Assembly (NCBI RefSeq): GCF_020907405.1 | Contig: NZ_JAJJOE010000008.1 | Location: 186,001 to 250,000 of the forward strand | DNA from: Arthrobacter sp. zg-Y769 | GTDB lineage: Bacteria; Actinomycetota; Actinomycetes; Actinomycetales; Micrococcaceae | Length of the DNA stretch: 64,000 nucleotides | Direction: 5' to 3' | The notes under the pieces: model-generated | Database searches by the model: none | What the model was told of the DNA's origin: nothing | What the model saw: the letters and a program-made list of their open reading frames with translations, nothing else | Program-made: the position numbers and the translations under genes | Shown: one piece after another, positions 51,458 to 60,765 of the stretch | Layout: the number at the start of each line of letters is the position of its first letter | Position numbering within the stretch: the stretch's first letter is position 1

Positions 51458-52342
51458 CTAGCCCCGGACCGGATCCGTGCCGCCGACTTCGGCCTCGACT
51501 TCCGCGACGACGTCGCCGTGGCTGCCCAGTGCCTCCAGTTCCTGTGCCAGCTCCACCAGCTCCTCGCCGCCGGCCATCTGGGCAGTCAGCTGCTCGAGGG
51601 TGATGTCCTTTTTGTTGTAGTAGCCGGTGGACCGGCCCCGCTTGAGGAGCAGGAACCGGTCACCCACGGGATACGCATGGTGCGGATTGTGGGTGATGAA
51701 AATGACCCCCAGTCCGCGGTCCCGCGCCTGCAGGATGTAGCGCAGCACCACCCCGGACTGCTTCACGCCCAGCGCCGCCGTCGGTTCGTCGAGGATCAGC
51801 ACCTTGGCACCGAAGTACACCGCCCGGGCGATGGCCACGCACTGCCGTTCGCCGCCGGACAACTGCCCGATGGGCTGCTCCACGTCGCGCAGGTCGATGC
51901 CCATTTCGGAAAGCTCCTGCTTGGTGATCTCCTTCATCCGGGCGACGTCGAGCCGGCGGAACGGTCCGGCCCCGGTGGTGAGTTCCGAGCCCAGGAAGAA
52001 GTTCCGCCAGATCGGCATCAGCGAGACGACGGCCAGGTCCTGGTAGACCGCGGCGATGCCGGCGTCCAGGGCTTCCCTCGGGGAGGAAAGGCGGCGCTCC
52101 TCCCCGGAGATGGTCAGGGTGCCTTCATCATGCTGGTGCAGTCCGGCCACGATTTTGATCAGGGTGGATTTGCCCGCGCCGTTGTCGCCCAGGACGCAGG
52201 TGACGCGTCCGGCGTCGACCGCCATGGTGACGTCGTGCAACGCGATGATGTTCCCGTAGCGTTTACCCACCTGCTCCAGGGAGAGCAGGTGGGCCGGTGT
52301 GCGCCCGACTCCGGTGCTGTCCATGGTGATCTCCGTTTCCAT
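51458..52342 (-). CDS. Sugar ABC transporter ATP-binding protein
   Basis: A 294-residue ATPase with a single domain: Walker [11 protein letters not shown], signature [15 protein letters not shown], Walker [13 protein letters not shown], switch His in ITHNPHHAY. This single-domain form (unlike the double-domain RbsA/MglA type) matches the FrcA group used for fructose, ribose and inositol uptake. Its ATG overlaps the permease stop by one base (TAATG), so they are translated together. Confidence 0.92.
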   Translation of the reverse strand: METEITMDSTGVGRTPAHLLSLEQVGKRYGNIIALHDVTMAVDAGRVTCVLGDNGAGKSTLIKIVAGLHQHDEGTLTISGEERRLSSPREALDAGIAAVYQDLAVVSLMPIWRNFFLGSELTTGAGPFRRLDVARMKEITKQELSEMGIDLRDVEQPIGQLSGGERQCVAIARAVYFGAKVLILDEPTAALGVKQSGVVLRYILQARDRGLGVIFITHNPHHAYPVGDRFLLLKRGRSTGYYNKKDITLEQLTAQMAGGEELVELAQELEALGSHGDVVAEVEAEVGGTDPVRG

Positions 52343-53388
52343 TACTGCTGTTCCGCCCGGCGCTTGACCACCAGGTTCACTACCGTCGCCAGCAGCAGCA
52401 TCAAACCCAGGAAGAACTTGAACCAGTCAGGGTTCCACTCGGCGTAGACAATGCCCTTGTTGGCCATGCCGAAGATAAACGCCCCGATGGCGCCTCCGAC
52501 GGCGGATCCGTAGCCGCCCGTCAGCAGGCAGCCGCCGATCACGGCGGCGATGATGTAGAGGAACTCATTGCCTATGCCTTCACCGGACTGGACGGTGGAG
52601 AAGGCGAAGAGGTTGTGCATGCCCAGCACCCAGGCGCAGAAACCCACCCCCATAAACAGGCCGATCTTGGTCTTCACCACCGGCACCCCGACGGCTCGGG
52701 CAGCATAGGCGTCGCCGCCGGAGGCGAAGATCCAGTTGCCGATCCGGGTCCGTAAGAGGATCCAGGAGGCCAGGGCCACCAGGGCAATCCAGATGAAGAC
52801 GGTCACCCGGACCTCCACCCCGCCGATGGTGAGTGAGGAAGCGAAAACCGCCCGGCCGGATTCAAACCCGTCCATCGTGGAGATGGACGGTGTGGACACA
52901 CTGCCGCCGATGGCGCGGGTGAGGCCGAGGTTCAGCCCGGTGAGCATCAGGAACGTGGCGAGCGTGACGATGAAGGACGGAAGCTGGGTCCGAACCAGGA
53001 TCCAGCCGTTGACGAACCCCACGCCGAGGGACAGCAGCAGCGCCAGTCCCACCCCCACCCAGACGTTCGTGGCGAAATACCAGCTGAACATTGAGGCCAT
53101 CAGCGCGGAACTGATCACGGCGACGCCGGCGGAAAGGTCGAATTCGCCGCCGATCATCAGCAGGGAGACTCCCACGGCCATGATTCCGATGGTGGAGGCT
53201 CCGTACAGGACGGTGGCAATGGATCCCGGCTGGAGGAACACCGGCGCCACCAGGGAGAAGAACACAAAGAGGGCCACCGCCCCCACCAGCGCGCCGATCT
53301 CGGGGCGGCCCAGCAGTTTGGCCACCGGGCCCTTGCTGCCGATCCGTTCATCCGCCGCCGGGGCGGCGACAGCTGCCGTAGTTGCCAT
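52342..53388 (-). CDS. Sugar ABC transporter permease
   Basis: A 348-residue membrane protein of the RbsC/FrcC type with about 9-10 hydrophobic segments. [24 protein letters not shown] is the characteristic motif of ribose-type permeases, and [25 protein letters not shown] is the coupling EAA-like loop. ATG at 53388 with AAAGGAA upstream is preferred over the frame open to 53484, which would overlap the substrate-binding protein gene. It forms the channel for the neighbouring ATPase and binding protein. Confidence 0.92.
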   Translation of the reverse strand: MATTAAVAAPAADERIGSKGPVAKLLGRPEIGALVGAVALFVFFSLVAPVFLQPGSIATVLYGASTIGIMAVGVSLLMIGGEFDLSAGVAVISSALMASMFSWYFATNVWVGVGLALLLSLGVGFVNGWILVRTQLPSFIVTLATFLMLTGLNLGLTRAIGGSVSTPSISTMDGFESGRAVFASSLTIGGVEVRVTVFIWIALVALASWILLRTRIGNWIFASGGDAYAARAVGVPVVKTKIGLFMGVGFCAWVLGMHNLFAFSTVQSGEGIGNEFLYIIAAVIGGCLLTGGYGSAVGGAIGAFIFGMANKGIVYAEWNPDWFKFFLGLMLLLATVVNLVVKRRAEQQ

Positions 53389-53428
53389 CTCGGCGTTCCT
53401 TTCCGTTCCCCTGGTTCCGCCGGCTCCG

Positions 53429-54424
53429 CTAGCGGATGCCGTCTTCGGCGAAGGCCAGCACCTCTGAAGCGTTGGTGGAATCAATGATGGTCGGACCGGT
53501 CAGCACCGGCTGCCCGCCGCCGAGCTGGAAACCGCCGCGGTGGTTCTGCCACAGGGCGTCCACGGCGCCGTAGCCCTGCATCCACGGCTGCTGGTCCACG
53601 GTGAAAATCACCTCACCGTCGGCGATCTTCTGCGCCAGTTCGGAGTTCAGGTCAAAGGAGGCCACCTTGGCCTCGCTGCCTGCTCCGGCCACCGACTTGA
53701 GGATGGTCAGGGTGTACGGCGCGCCCAGTCCGATGATGACGTCGACGTCGGCGGTAGCCTGCAGCTTGGCCGTGACGGTGGACTCGACCTGCGTCATATC
53801 GGTGCCCTGCACATAGAGGATCTCCGCACCCGGGACCACGGCCTTGACGCCCGCGCAGCGGTTCTCAAGGCCAACGTGCCCCTGCTCCTGGATGACGCAG
53901 ACCGGATGGGTGAAACCGTCCGAGGCGAGCCGTTCCCCCACCGCCTGCCCGGCGAGCTGTTCATTGGAACCGAAGTGCGTGAAGGCGCCGAGCTCCGCGG
54001 AACGGTCCTCACCGGCATTGAGGGTCACCACCGGGATGCCGGCAGCCTGGGCCTTTTCCAGCGCACCTGCCAGGGCGTCCGGCTTGGCCAGGGTCACGGC
54101 AATGCCGTCAACGCCCTGATCCACAGCCTGTTCAATCAGCTGCGCCTGGCGCCCGCCCTCGGGGTCCGAAAGGTACTGCAGTTCCACGTTGTCCTTCCCC
54201 GCGGCTTCCTCGGCGCCCTTGCGGACGATGTCCCAGAAGGTGTCGCCGGGGGCGGCGTGCGTGATCAGGGCAATCTTGATGCGTTCGGTGTCAGCTGCGG
54301 CTCCGCCGCCCTGGTTGTCGGATTCGGGCGTCCGTCCTCCCTCGCTGGAGCACGAGGTCACGGTCAGCAGGGAAGCCAGTACCGCGACGGACGCGAACCG
54401 CCGCCAGGAACGTTTCTGTGACAC
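53429..54424 (-). CDS. Sugar ABC transporter substrate-binding lipoprotein
   Basis: A 331-residue periplasmic-binding-protein-1 type lipoprotein: signal peptide ending VTSC (Cys at about residue 25), then the mature domain (ITHAAPGDTFWDIVRKGAEEAA, DGIAVTLAKPDAL, GIPVVTLNAGEDRS). The start is GTG at 54424 with AAGGAG before it. The ligand is probably inositol or a similar polyol by its place beside the iol genes and the GntR regulator, but the sequence does not fix this. First gene of a leftward operon with permease, ATPase and Gfo/Idh dehydrogenase. Confidence 0.9.
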   Translation of the reverse strand: MSQKRSWRRFASVAVLASLLTVTSCSSEGGRTPESDNQGGGAAADTERIKIALITHAAPGDTFWDIVRKGAEEAAGKDNVELQYLSDPEGGRQAQLIEQAVDQGVDGIAVTLAKPDALAGALEKAQAAGIPVVTLNAGEDRSAELGAFTHFGSNEQLAGQAVGERLASDGFTHPVCVIQEQGHVGLENRCAGVKAVVPGAEILYVQGTDMTQVESTVTAKLQATADVDVIIGLGAPYTLTILKSVAGAGSEAKVASFDLNSELAQKIADGEVIFTVDQQPWMQGYGAVDALWQNHRGGFQLGGGQPVLTGPTIIDSTNASEVLAFAEDGIR

Positions 54425-54515
54425 GGGAATCTCCTTTGTCTTCGTGGTCCGTCCCTCGCCGATCGCCGCCCGCACCCCGCTGGAGTGCACCGCTCGGTTC
54501 GGTACTTGGAGCCCC

Positions 54516-54543
54516 AGAATAGTCCGCGCGCTACCCGAGTCAA
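54516..54543 (-). promoter_or_regulatory. Sigma-70-type promoter of the ABC transporter operon
   Basis: On the minus strand TTGACT (54543-54538), 16 bases, TATTCT (54521-54516). It is the best consensus promoter in the divergent gap and is followed by a leader of about 85 bases. Confidence 0.75.
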
Positions 54544-54552
54544 TAGATTGTC

Positions 54553-54689
54553 AGGACATATTGCAGTAACGGCCGCGGTTTACGTCCGGCTGCCCCGGAC
54601 GATTAGGGCGGACACCCCAATCGGAGGGGCCGTCCCTGCTACACTCGCAATCTGCTTTGTCCTGTCATCGCGTCAAAGCCATAGGACAT
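54553..54689. promoter_or_regulatory. AGGACA sites, candidate operators of the GntR regulator
   Basis: AGGACAT occurs at 54553-54559, ten bases above the -35 of the transporter promoter, and at 54683-54689 near the GntR start; TGTCCT at 54659-54664 forms an inverted pair with the latter. Both divergent promoters thus carry the motif. Binding is inference. Confidence 0.4.
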
Positions 54690-54711
54690 CCGGTACGTGG
54701 AGGAGCAGCCC

Positions 54712-55452
54712 GTGGGCGCAGAATTGAACATCCCGATTGACCGGTCCTCGCCGGTGCCCCTCTACCACCAGGTGGTACAGGGAATCGAAGCCGCTATCCA
54801 CAGCGGGGAACTGGAATTCGGTTCCCGGCTGGACAACGAGATCGAGCTCGCCGGCAGGCTGAAGCTCTCCCGCCCCACCATGCGCAAGGCGATGGACGAA
54901 CTGGTCCGTAACGGCCTGCTCGTCCGCAAGCGCGGCGTGGGCACCCAGGTGGTCTCCAGCCAGGTCCGCCGGCCGTTGGAACTTTCCAGCCTCTTCGACG
55001 ATCTGGAGCGCACCGGACAGAAGCCCGCCACGAAGGTGCTGGACTTCCGGCACGGACCGGCGGATGCCGCCGTCGCCAAGTCACTGGACCTCCCGGACGG
55101 CGTCAACACCTACCACTTCACCCGGCTGCGCAGCGTCGGCGGAAAGCCCCTGGCCCTGATGGAAAACTGGGTGCGGGATGACATCGCCGAGATCACCGAA
55201 GAAGGTCTGCGCACCCGGGGCCTGTACCAGATCCTCCGGGACGCGGGCGTGAACTTTCGGCTGGCCACCCAGCGCATCGGCGCCGCCGTCGCGAGCGGCC
55301 GCCAGGCGGAGCAGCTGGAGACGCGGCCGGGGGCCGCCCTGGTCACCATGGAGCGCACCGCCGTCGACGACGCCGGGCGCAACGTGGAAACCGGGCACCA
55401 CGTCTACCGGGCGGACTCCTACACGTTCGAAATGACGCTGGTGCAGCGCTAG
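54712..55452 (+). CDS. GntR-family (HutC type) regulator, probable inositol regulator
   Basis: A 246-residue regulator: winged helix at residues about 10-75 (PLYHQVVQGIEAAIHSGEL..RLKLSRPTMRKAMDELVRNGLLVRKRGVGTQV) and a UTRA ligand domain (FDDLERTGQKPATKVLDF..TYHFTRLRSVGGKPLALMENWV..LYQILRDAGV..ALVTMERTAVDDAGRNVETGHHVYRADSYTFEMTL). The start GTG 54712 has GGAGGA seven bases upstream and is preferred over GTG 54697, which would put that site inside the gene. By place it should repress the iol and transporter genes, like IolR. Confidence 0.88.
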   Translation: MGAELNIPIDRSSPVPLYHQVVQGIEAAIHSGELEFGSRLDNEIELAGRLKLSRPTMRKAMDELVRNGLLVRKRGVGTQVVSSQVRRPLELSSLFDDLERTGQKPATKVLDFRHGPADAAVAKSLDLPDGVNTYHFTRLRSVGGKPLALMENWVRDDIAEITEEGLRTRGLYQILRDAGVNFRLATQRIGAAVASGRQAEQLETRPGAALVTMERTAVDDAGRNVETGHHVYRADSYTFEMTLVQR

Positions 55453-55497
55453 CATGCACAGACACTAGAGCAGTCCCGCCTCCGACAAGGGGTCACC

Positions 55498-56397
55498 ATG
55501 CAGGAATCGCAGCAGTGGGTTTACCCGGCCGGTTCGGCCGCGCAGGGGCCCTGGCAAATCTCCCTCGGCGCTGCGGACAGTGTGCCCGTGGCAGGCTGGG
55601 CGCATACGGGCTTGAAAGTGGCGGAGCTCGGTCCGGGTTCCACGGTGTCCCTTCCCGCCGAATCGGAGGAGCGGCTGGTCATCCCCCTGTCCGGTTCGTT
55701 CACCGTAACGGCGGATGGTACGGAGTATGCCCTGCGCGGGCGGAACTCGGTGTTCGACGGCCCCGCCGATGTCCTGTATTCCGGCACCGACACGGCCCTG
55801 GCCGTATCGTCACGGGAGGGCGGCCGCGTGGCCGTGGCCCTGGCTCCGGCGTCCAGCTCCTATCCGCTGCGGATCGTGAAGGTGGAGGAAACGCCGGTGG
55901 AGCTGCGCGGAGCCGGAATCTGCTCCCGGCAGGTCCACAACTTCGGCACCCCTGCGGCGTTGGAAGCAGACCGCTTCATTGTCTGCGAGGTGCTGACGCC
56001 GGCCGGCAACTGGTCCTCCTATCCCCCGCATAAGCATGACGAGGAAAAGGACGGCGAAACCCGGCTGGAGGAGATCTACTACTTCGAAACACGGATCTCG
56101 CCGCAGGCACCCGCGGGTCAGGCTGCGGATCCCGTGGGGTACGCCCGCGTCTACGCTTCAGATGGCCGGCCCATCGACGTCACCGCCGAAGTGCGTACCG
56201 GCGACGTCGTCCTGGTGCCCTATGGCTGGCACGGTCCGGCCATGGCCGCGCCGGGCTATGACCTCTACTACCTCAACGTGATGGCCGGGCCGGGACCGGT
56301 GCGGAGCTGGCTGATCAGCGACGACCCGCAGCACGGGTGGATCCGCGGCAGCTGGGAAGGGCAGGCGGTGGATCCCCGCCTGCCCTTCGGGTCCTGA
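55498..56397 (+). CDS. iolB: 5-deoxy-glucuronate isomerase
   Basis: A 299-residue cupin enzyme that turns 5-deoxy-D-glucuronate into 2-deoxy-5-keto-D-gluconate, the fourth step of inositol breakdown. The metal-binding region YPPHKHDEEKDGETRLEEIYYFETR and the closing QHGWIRGSW are typical of KduI/IolB proteins. It follows the GntR gene by 45 bases on the same strand, away from the main iol operon on the other strand. Length is normal. Confidence 0.95.
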   Translation: MQESQQWVYPAGSAAQGPWQISLGAADSVPVAGWAHTGLKVAELGPGSTVSLPAESEERLVIPLSGSFTVTADGTEYALRGRNSVFDGPADVLYSGTDTALAVSSREGGRVAVALAPASSSYPLRIVKVEETPVELRGAGICSRQVHNFGTPAALEADRFIVCEVLTPAGNWSSYPPHKHDEEKDGETRLEEIYYFETRISPQAPAGQAADPVGYARVYASDGRPIDVTAEVRTGDVVLVPYGWHGPAMAAPGYDLYYLNVMAGPGPVRSWLISDDPQHGWIRGSWEGQAVDPRLPFGS

Positions 56398-56424
56398 CGC
56401 ACTGCTCCGCCTGGCTGTCTTCCC

Positions 56425-57864
56425 CTAGAGCGCGGGGGCGGAAACGGCCGGCCCGGCAAGCCGGAGGGCGGCGGCGTCGCGGGTGTGGAACTGCCGCTCA
56501 AGCTCCTCCAGGCTCTTGCCCCGGGTTTCGGGCAGGTAGGCGCGGACGAACAGGACCGCAAAGACCCCGAGGCCGGCGAAGAGGAAGAACGTGTTGGAAA
56601 TACCGATGCCGGCGGTGAGCATCGGGAAGCTGAAGCCCACGGCAAAGTTGACCATCCACAGGATGAACGCGGTGCTGCCCATTCCCAGGCCCCGGATTTT
56701 CAGCGGGAAGATCTCGGAGAGCATCAGCCACGTCACCGGGGAAATGGCGCCCTGCTGGAAGGCGAGGAAGGACACGGTCAGCGCCAGGATCACGAACCCG
56801 CGCCCGGTCCCCTCGGGCAGCACCAGGGAGAAGAGACCTATCAGGGTCAGCGCCGCAATGGTGCCCATCTGCCCGATCATCAGCATCGGCCGCCGGCCCA
56901 CCCGGCCCAGCAGCCAGATCCCCGCAAACGTGGCGAGCACGGAGATCACGCCGTTGGCGATGTTGGCAGTCAGGGCGGCTTCTGTGCCGAACCCGGACTG
57001 CTTCAGGATCTCGGTGCCGTAGTACATGATCGAGTTCACGCCGGTGATCTGCTGGCAGATGGCCACCCCCACCCCGATCAGGAAGATCCGCCGCATCCAG
57101 GGCACGCGGAGGTCGCTGAAGGATCCCTTCTTCGCCTCGTAGTCCTCCCGCGCCAGCGCCCGGACGTCGTCTATTTCCTTACGCGCGACGGCGGCGGTCC
57201 GGATTTTCTTGAGCACTTCGAAGGCTTCGGCGTAGCTTCCGCTGGCGGCCAGCCACCGCGGGCTTTCCGGAACCCGGAGCATTCCCAGCCACAAGCCGAT
57301 GGCCGGCAGCGTTGCCAACACCAGCATCCAGCGCCAGATGCTGACCTGGTCCGCCCACACGTTGCCCAGCACGGCGTTGGTCACGAAGGCGAGCAGCTGT
57401 CCGGAGACAATCATCAGCTCGTTGCGGGTCACCATCTGTCCGCGCAGGTGGGCCGGGGACATCTCGGCCAGGAACACGGGCACCATGGCCGAGGCTCCGC
57501 CCACCGCCAGCCCCAGGACAAAGCGGAAAGCGACGGTGACCACCACGTTGGGTGCGAGGGAAACCCCGATGGTGCCCAGGAGGAAAACGGCCGCGAGGCC
57601 CATGATCAGGCGCCGCCTGCCGTAGCGGTCCGCCAGCCGGCCGCCCATCAGCGCACCGAAAGCGGCACCGATAAGCAGCGAACTGGTCACCAGTCCGGTG
57701 GTCAGCGGAGTCAGGCCGAGGTCTTCCTCCATAAAAGGCAGGGCCCCGTTGATGACGCCCGTGTCATAGCCGAAGAGCAGGCCGCCCAGGGTGCTCACGC
57801 CCGCGATGCGTTTGAGTGCCTTGTTGGCGTGGAGATCCTTGCCGGGATTGATGGTCGAGCTCAT
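56425..57864 (-). CDS. Sugar porter MFS symporter, IolT-like (inositol uptake)
   Basis: A 479-residue 12-segment sugar:H+ symporter. Family signatures are GLLFGYDTGVINGALPFMEEDL (helix 1), GGRLADRYGRRRLIMG, VPESPRWL, the QQITGVNSIMYYG loop in helix 7, and the C-terminal PETRGKSLEELE. The match is strong to the IolT/XylE group. ATG at 57864 is preferred; the frame is open further upstream but runs into the next gene. The last gene of the iol operon here, it would bring in myo-inositol in addition to the ABC transporter. Confidence 0.92.
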   Translation of the reverse strand: MSSTINPGKDLHANKALKRIAGVSTLGGLLFGYDTGVINGALPFMEEDLGLTPLTTGLVTSSLLIGAAFGALMGGRLADRYGRRRLIMGLAAVFLLGTIGVSLAPNVVVTVAFRFVLGLAVGGASAMVPVFLAEMSPAHLRGQMVTRNELMIVSGQLLAFVTNAVLGNVWADQVSIWRWMLVLATLPAIGLWLGMLRVPESPRWLAASGSYAEAFEVLKKIRTAAVARKEIDDVRALAREDYEAKKGSFSDLRVPWMRRIFLIGVGVAICQQITGVNSIMYYGTEILKQSGFGTEAALTANIANGVISVLATFAGIWLLGRVGRRPMLMIGQMGTIAALTLIGLFSLVLPEGTGRGFVILALTVSFLAFQQGAISPVTWLMLSEIFPLKIRGLGMGSTAFILWMVNFAVGFSFPMLTAGIGISNTFFLFAGLGVFAVLFVRAYLPETRGKSLEELERQFHTRDAAALRLAGPAVSAPAL

Positions 57865-57890
57865 GATGCCTCCGTCGGTCTGTTCCGGCT

Positions 57891-58763
57891 TCACCGGATT
57901 CCGTGGACCAGGTCCGTCATGGTTTTGAGTTGGTAGCGCGCCACCTCGGCGGCGTTCTCGTTCTCGCCGAAAACGCTGGAGACCATCACCGTTTCGGTCC
58001 GGTCCGGGAAGCCGTTTTCCGCCAGGGCGGCGAAGAGCCGGCGCCAGTCGACGTCGCCGTCGCCGATCTTCAGGTGCTGGTGGACCCGCACCGGATTCCC
58101 GGGCGGGTTGGTGATGTAGCGCAGCCCGTTGGAGGCACGGTGGTCCATGGTGTCCGCCACATGCACCACCTGCAGCCGCTCCCCTACTTCCTGCAGGATC
58201 CGGTCCGGACCGTCCACCAGATGGAAGGTGTGGGCCGCCACGTAAACGAAGCCGAGGTTCGGCGAATTCACTCCGCGGATGACCCGCCACGCGGCCAGGC
58301 CTTCCTCCACGAAGTCATCCGGATGCGGATCGATCGCCACCTGGATGCCTTCGCGTTCAAACAGCGGCACCAGCTCCTCCATGGACCGGTAAAACGCCGC
58401 TTCGGATTCCTCGGGCCGTTCCGGCCGGCCGCCGAATTCGGTGTTCAGCTGGCTGACGCCCAGGTCCACGGCCAGCTGCACGGCCCGCTTCCAGTACCGG
58501 ACCGCCGCCTGCCGGAGGAAATCATCAGGGGAGGACCAGCGGAGCACCGGCAGGATGGAGGCGATGCCGACCTCCGCCTCGGCGCAGGCCTTCTTCAGCG
58601 CTGCGGTGAGGGCGTCGTCCGCCTTGGGATGGGTGAAGAACGGCAGGAAGTCCGGGTGCGGCGTCAGCTGCAGGTACGGGTAGCCAAGTTCGGCCGCGAG
58701 CTGCGGGAACTGCAGCAGCGAATGGGTCCGGTGGAACGGGGTGGGGTCCAGCGCCATCTTCAC
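57891..58763 (-). CDS. TIM-barrel sugar isomerase/epimerase (IolH/IolI-like)
   Basis: A 290-residue xylose-isomerase-like barrel. Metal-binding residues are in LNTEFGG, IDPHPDDFVEEG, VYVAAHTFH and VHVADTMDH. Such proteins in iol clusters are annotated as IolH or IolI, the latter isomerising 2-keto-myo-inositol. GTG at 58763 with AAGGAGG eight bases before it is preferred; an ATG two codons in has worse spacing. It lies between iolG and the symporter. Confidence 0.82.
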   Translation of the reverse strand: MKMALDPTPFHRTHSLLQFPQLAAELGYPYLQLTPHPDFLPFFTHPKADDALTAALKKACAEAEVGIASILPVLRWSSPDDFLRQAAVRYWKRAVQLAVDLGVSQLNTEFGGRPERPEESEAAFYRSMEELVPLFEREGIQVAIDPHPDDFVEEGLAAWRVIRGVNSPNLGFVYVAAHTFHLVDGPDRILQEVGERLQVVHVADTMDHRASNGLRYITNPPGNPVRVHQHLKIGDGDVDWRRLFAALAENGFPDRTETVMVSSVFGENENAAEVARYQLKTMTDLVHGIR

Positions 58764-58795
58764 GGGGCGGCCCTCCTTCCGGTGTGCTGCAGGGT

Positions 58796-59812
58796 TCAGG
58801 GCGAATAGAGGGCAGGCTTCCCGTTCAGCGGAACCGGCACCCGGGCGCCGCTGCGCTGCGCTTCGATTCCCGCGGCGCAGCAGGCAGCGGTCGCGTAGCC
58901 GTCCCAGGCACTGGGACCGACGGCGGTGCCCGCCAGCGCTGCGTCCACCCAGGCCTGGACCTCGGCGTCGTACGCGGCGCTGAAGCGCTGTTCGAAGCCC
59001 GGGGCAATCCGTCCGCCCCACCGGCCGCCGGTCCGGACGAGCGGTCCGGTGTCCGCACCGATGCTGACGGTGCCGTCTTCGAAGGCAGCCTGGGCGGACA
59101 CCTGGTAGCCGAACCGGGCGTTGACGTAGATTTCGACGTCGGCCAGGATCCCGGATTCGGTTTCCATCAGCACCTGCTGCGGATCGCGCTGGCCCACGGG
59201 CGAGTTGCGGGTGGATTTGCCGATCCGGACCTGGACGGCGGTGATCTCCTCGCCGGTGAAGAAGCGCACGGCGTCGAACTCATGCACCACGGAATCGTTG
59301 ATCAGCATTTCATTGGTGAAGCCGGCAGGGGTGGCGGCATTGCGGTGCTGGTGGTGGAGCATCAGCAGCCCGCCGAGTTCCCCGCTGCGCACCACCCCCG
59401 CCAAAGCCGCATACTCGGCGTCGTACCGGCGCATAAAGCCCACCTGGATCCGCCGCCGGCCCAGTTTCTCCTCGGCCTGGACCACCTTCCACGCGGAGGC
59501 GGGGTCCGGAGTCAGCGGCTTCTCGCACAGGATCGGGATGTCCCGGGCCAGGGCCTTGTGCAGGATGTCCTCGTGCAGGAAACCGGGCGTGGCGATCAGC
59601 ACGGCGTCGACTTCCGGGCTGTCCAGCGCCGCGCCCGCATCGGTGAAGTCGGAGGCACCGGGGATGCCGGCGACGGCGGCCCGGGCGCGTGCCGGATCAA
59701 TGTCGACGACGGCGGCTACCTCGGCCCGGGCAGTCCGGTGGTGCAGCCGCAGGATATGGTCCATCCCCATGCGCCCGGCGCCGATGACGGCTACGCGGAG
59801 GTTCTCGCTCAT
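58796..59812 (-). CDS. iolG: Inositol 2-dehydrogenase
   Basis: A 338-residue Gfo/Idh/MocA enzyme: GAGRMGMDHILRLH binds NAD, CEKPLTPDP provides the Lys, and NDSVVHEFDAVRFFTGEE the His and Asp. The pattern fits IolG, which oxidises myo-inositol to 2-keto-myo-inositol, the first catabolic step. A second Gfo/Idh gene at 50389 may serve another stereoisomer. Next to iolE (10 bases gap) in the operon. Confidence 0.92.
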   Translation of the reverse strand: MSENLRVAVIGAGRMGMDHILRLHHRTARAEVAAVVDIDPARARAAVAGIPGASDFTDAGAALDSPEVDAVLIATPGFLHEDILHKALARDIPILCEKPLTPDPASAWKVVQAEEKLGRRRIQVGFMRRYDAEYAALAGVVRSGELGGLLMLHHQHRNAATPAGFTNEMLINDSVVHEFDAVRFFTGEEITAVQVRIGKSTRNSPVGQRDPQQVLMETESGILADVEIYVNARFGYQVSAQAAFEDGTVSIGADTGPLVRTGGRWGGRIAPGFEQRFSAAYDAEVQAWVDAALAGTAVGPSAWDGYATAACCAAGIEAQRSGARVPVPLNGKPALYSP

Positions 59813-59821
59813 GGTTTCTCC

Positions 59822-60736
59822 TCACTCCACCCGGGGAGCGGAGCCGCACGAGAGCAGGTAGCTGCGGGTGCGTTTCGCCACGGGCATCGGTACGGTCAGG
59901 TCGGCCACGGGGTACATGTCCTGCTCCACAATCCCGAACAGCGGCTTCTCCAGCGCTTCGGCGGCCCGGATCACCGCGGACAGGTCCGGCAGGCCGTGCG
60001 GAGGTTCGGTCATCACCCCGGCCAGGTTCGCCGCCGCCCAGGTGAGGTCCTGCTGCCGCACGGTTTCCAGGACGGCCGGGTCGATTTGCTTCAAATGGAG
60101 ATAGCCGATGCGCTCCGGGTAGGCGGCAATCAGTTCCACGCTGTCCGCGCCGCCGTATTGGGCGTGCCCGGTGTCCAGGCACAGGCTCACCAGGCGCGGG
60201 TCGGTGTCCTGCAGGAAACGCTCAATGTCCGGCTGGGCACAGACATGCGAATCGGCGTGCGGATGGAACTGCTGCTGCAGGCCGAATTCCTCGCCCAGCT
60301 CCCGGCCCAGCCGGTTGTGCCCGGCCACCAGGTCCTTCCATTGCCCGGCCGACAGTTCCGCAGCCTCCACGGGTTCGCCCGTGACGTCGTCGCGCCACAT
60401 GGCGGGGATGACCACAATGTGACTGCCGCCCATGGCGGCCGTGAGTGCGGCGACCCTGCGGGCCGGTTCCCAGGCGGCGCCCCATTGGTCCAGGCCCCGG
60501 TGGAAGGCGGTAAACACCGTTCCGGCGGAGACTTTCAGCCCCCGCTGGTCCAGTTCATCGGCAAGTTTCTGCGGGTCGGTGGGCAGGTAGCCGTACGGTC
60601 CGAGTTCAATCCAGGTGTAGCCGGCCTCCGCCACCTCGTCGAGGAAGCGCTGCCAGGGTGTCTGCCTTGGGTCGTCGGCGAACCAGACACCCCAGGAGTC
60701 CGGGGCGGTGCCGATGGTCAGGGTGTTGGGTTCCAT
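59822..60736 (-). CDS. iolE: Myo-inosose-2 dehydratase
   Basis: A 304-residue TIM-barrel enzyme that removes water from 2-keto-myo-inositol to give 3D-(3,5/4)-trihydroxycyclohexane-1,2-dione. The typical IolE beginning GTAPDSWGVWF and the metal-binding regions (QFHPHADSHV, LDTGHAQYGG, YLHLKQIDP, VEQDMYP) are all seen. It lies in the operon between mmsA and iolG. Confidence 0.93.
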   Translation of the reverse strand: MEPNTLTIGTAPDSWGVWFADDPRQTPWQRFLDEVAEAGYTWIELGPYGYLPTDPQKLADELDQRGLKVSAGTVFTAFHRGLDQWGAAWEPARRVAALTAAMGGSHIVVIPAMWRDDVTGEPVEAAELSAGQWKDLVAGHNRLGRELGEEFGLQQQFHPHADSHVCAQPDIERFLQDTDPRLVSLCLDTGHAQYGGADSVELIAAYPERIGYLHLKQIDPAVLETVRQQDLTWAAANLAGVMTEPPHGLPDLSAVIRAAEALEKPLFGIVEQDMYPVADLTVPMPVAKRTRSYLLSCGSAPRVE

Positions 60737-60765
60737 GCCGATGTCCTTTTCAACTGGTGCCCGGG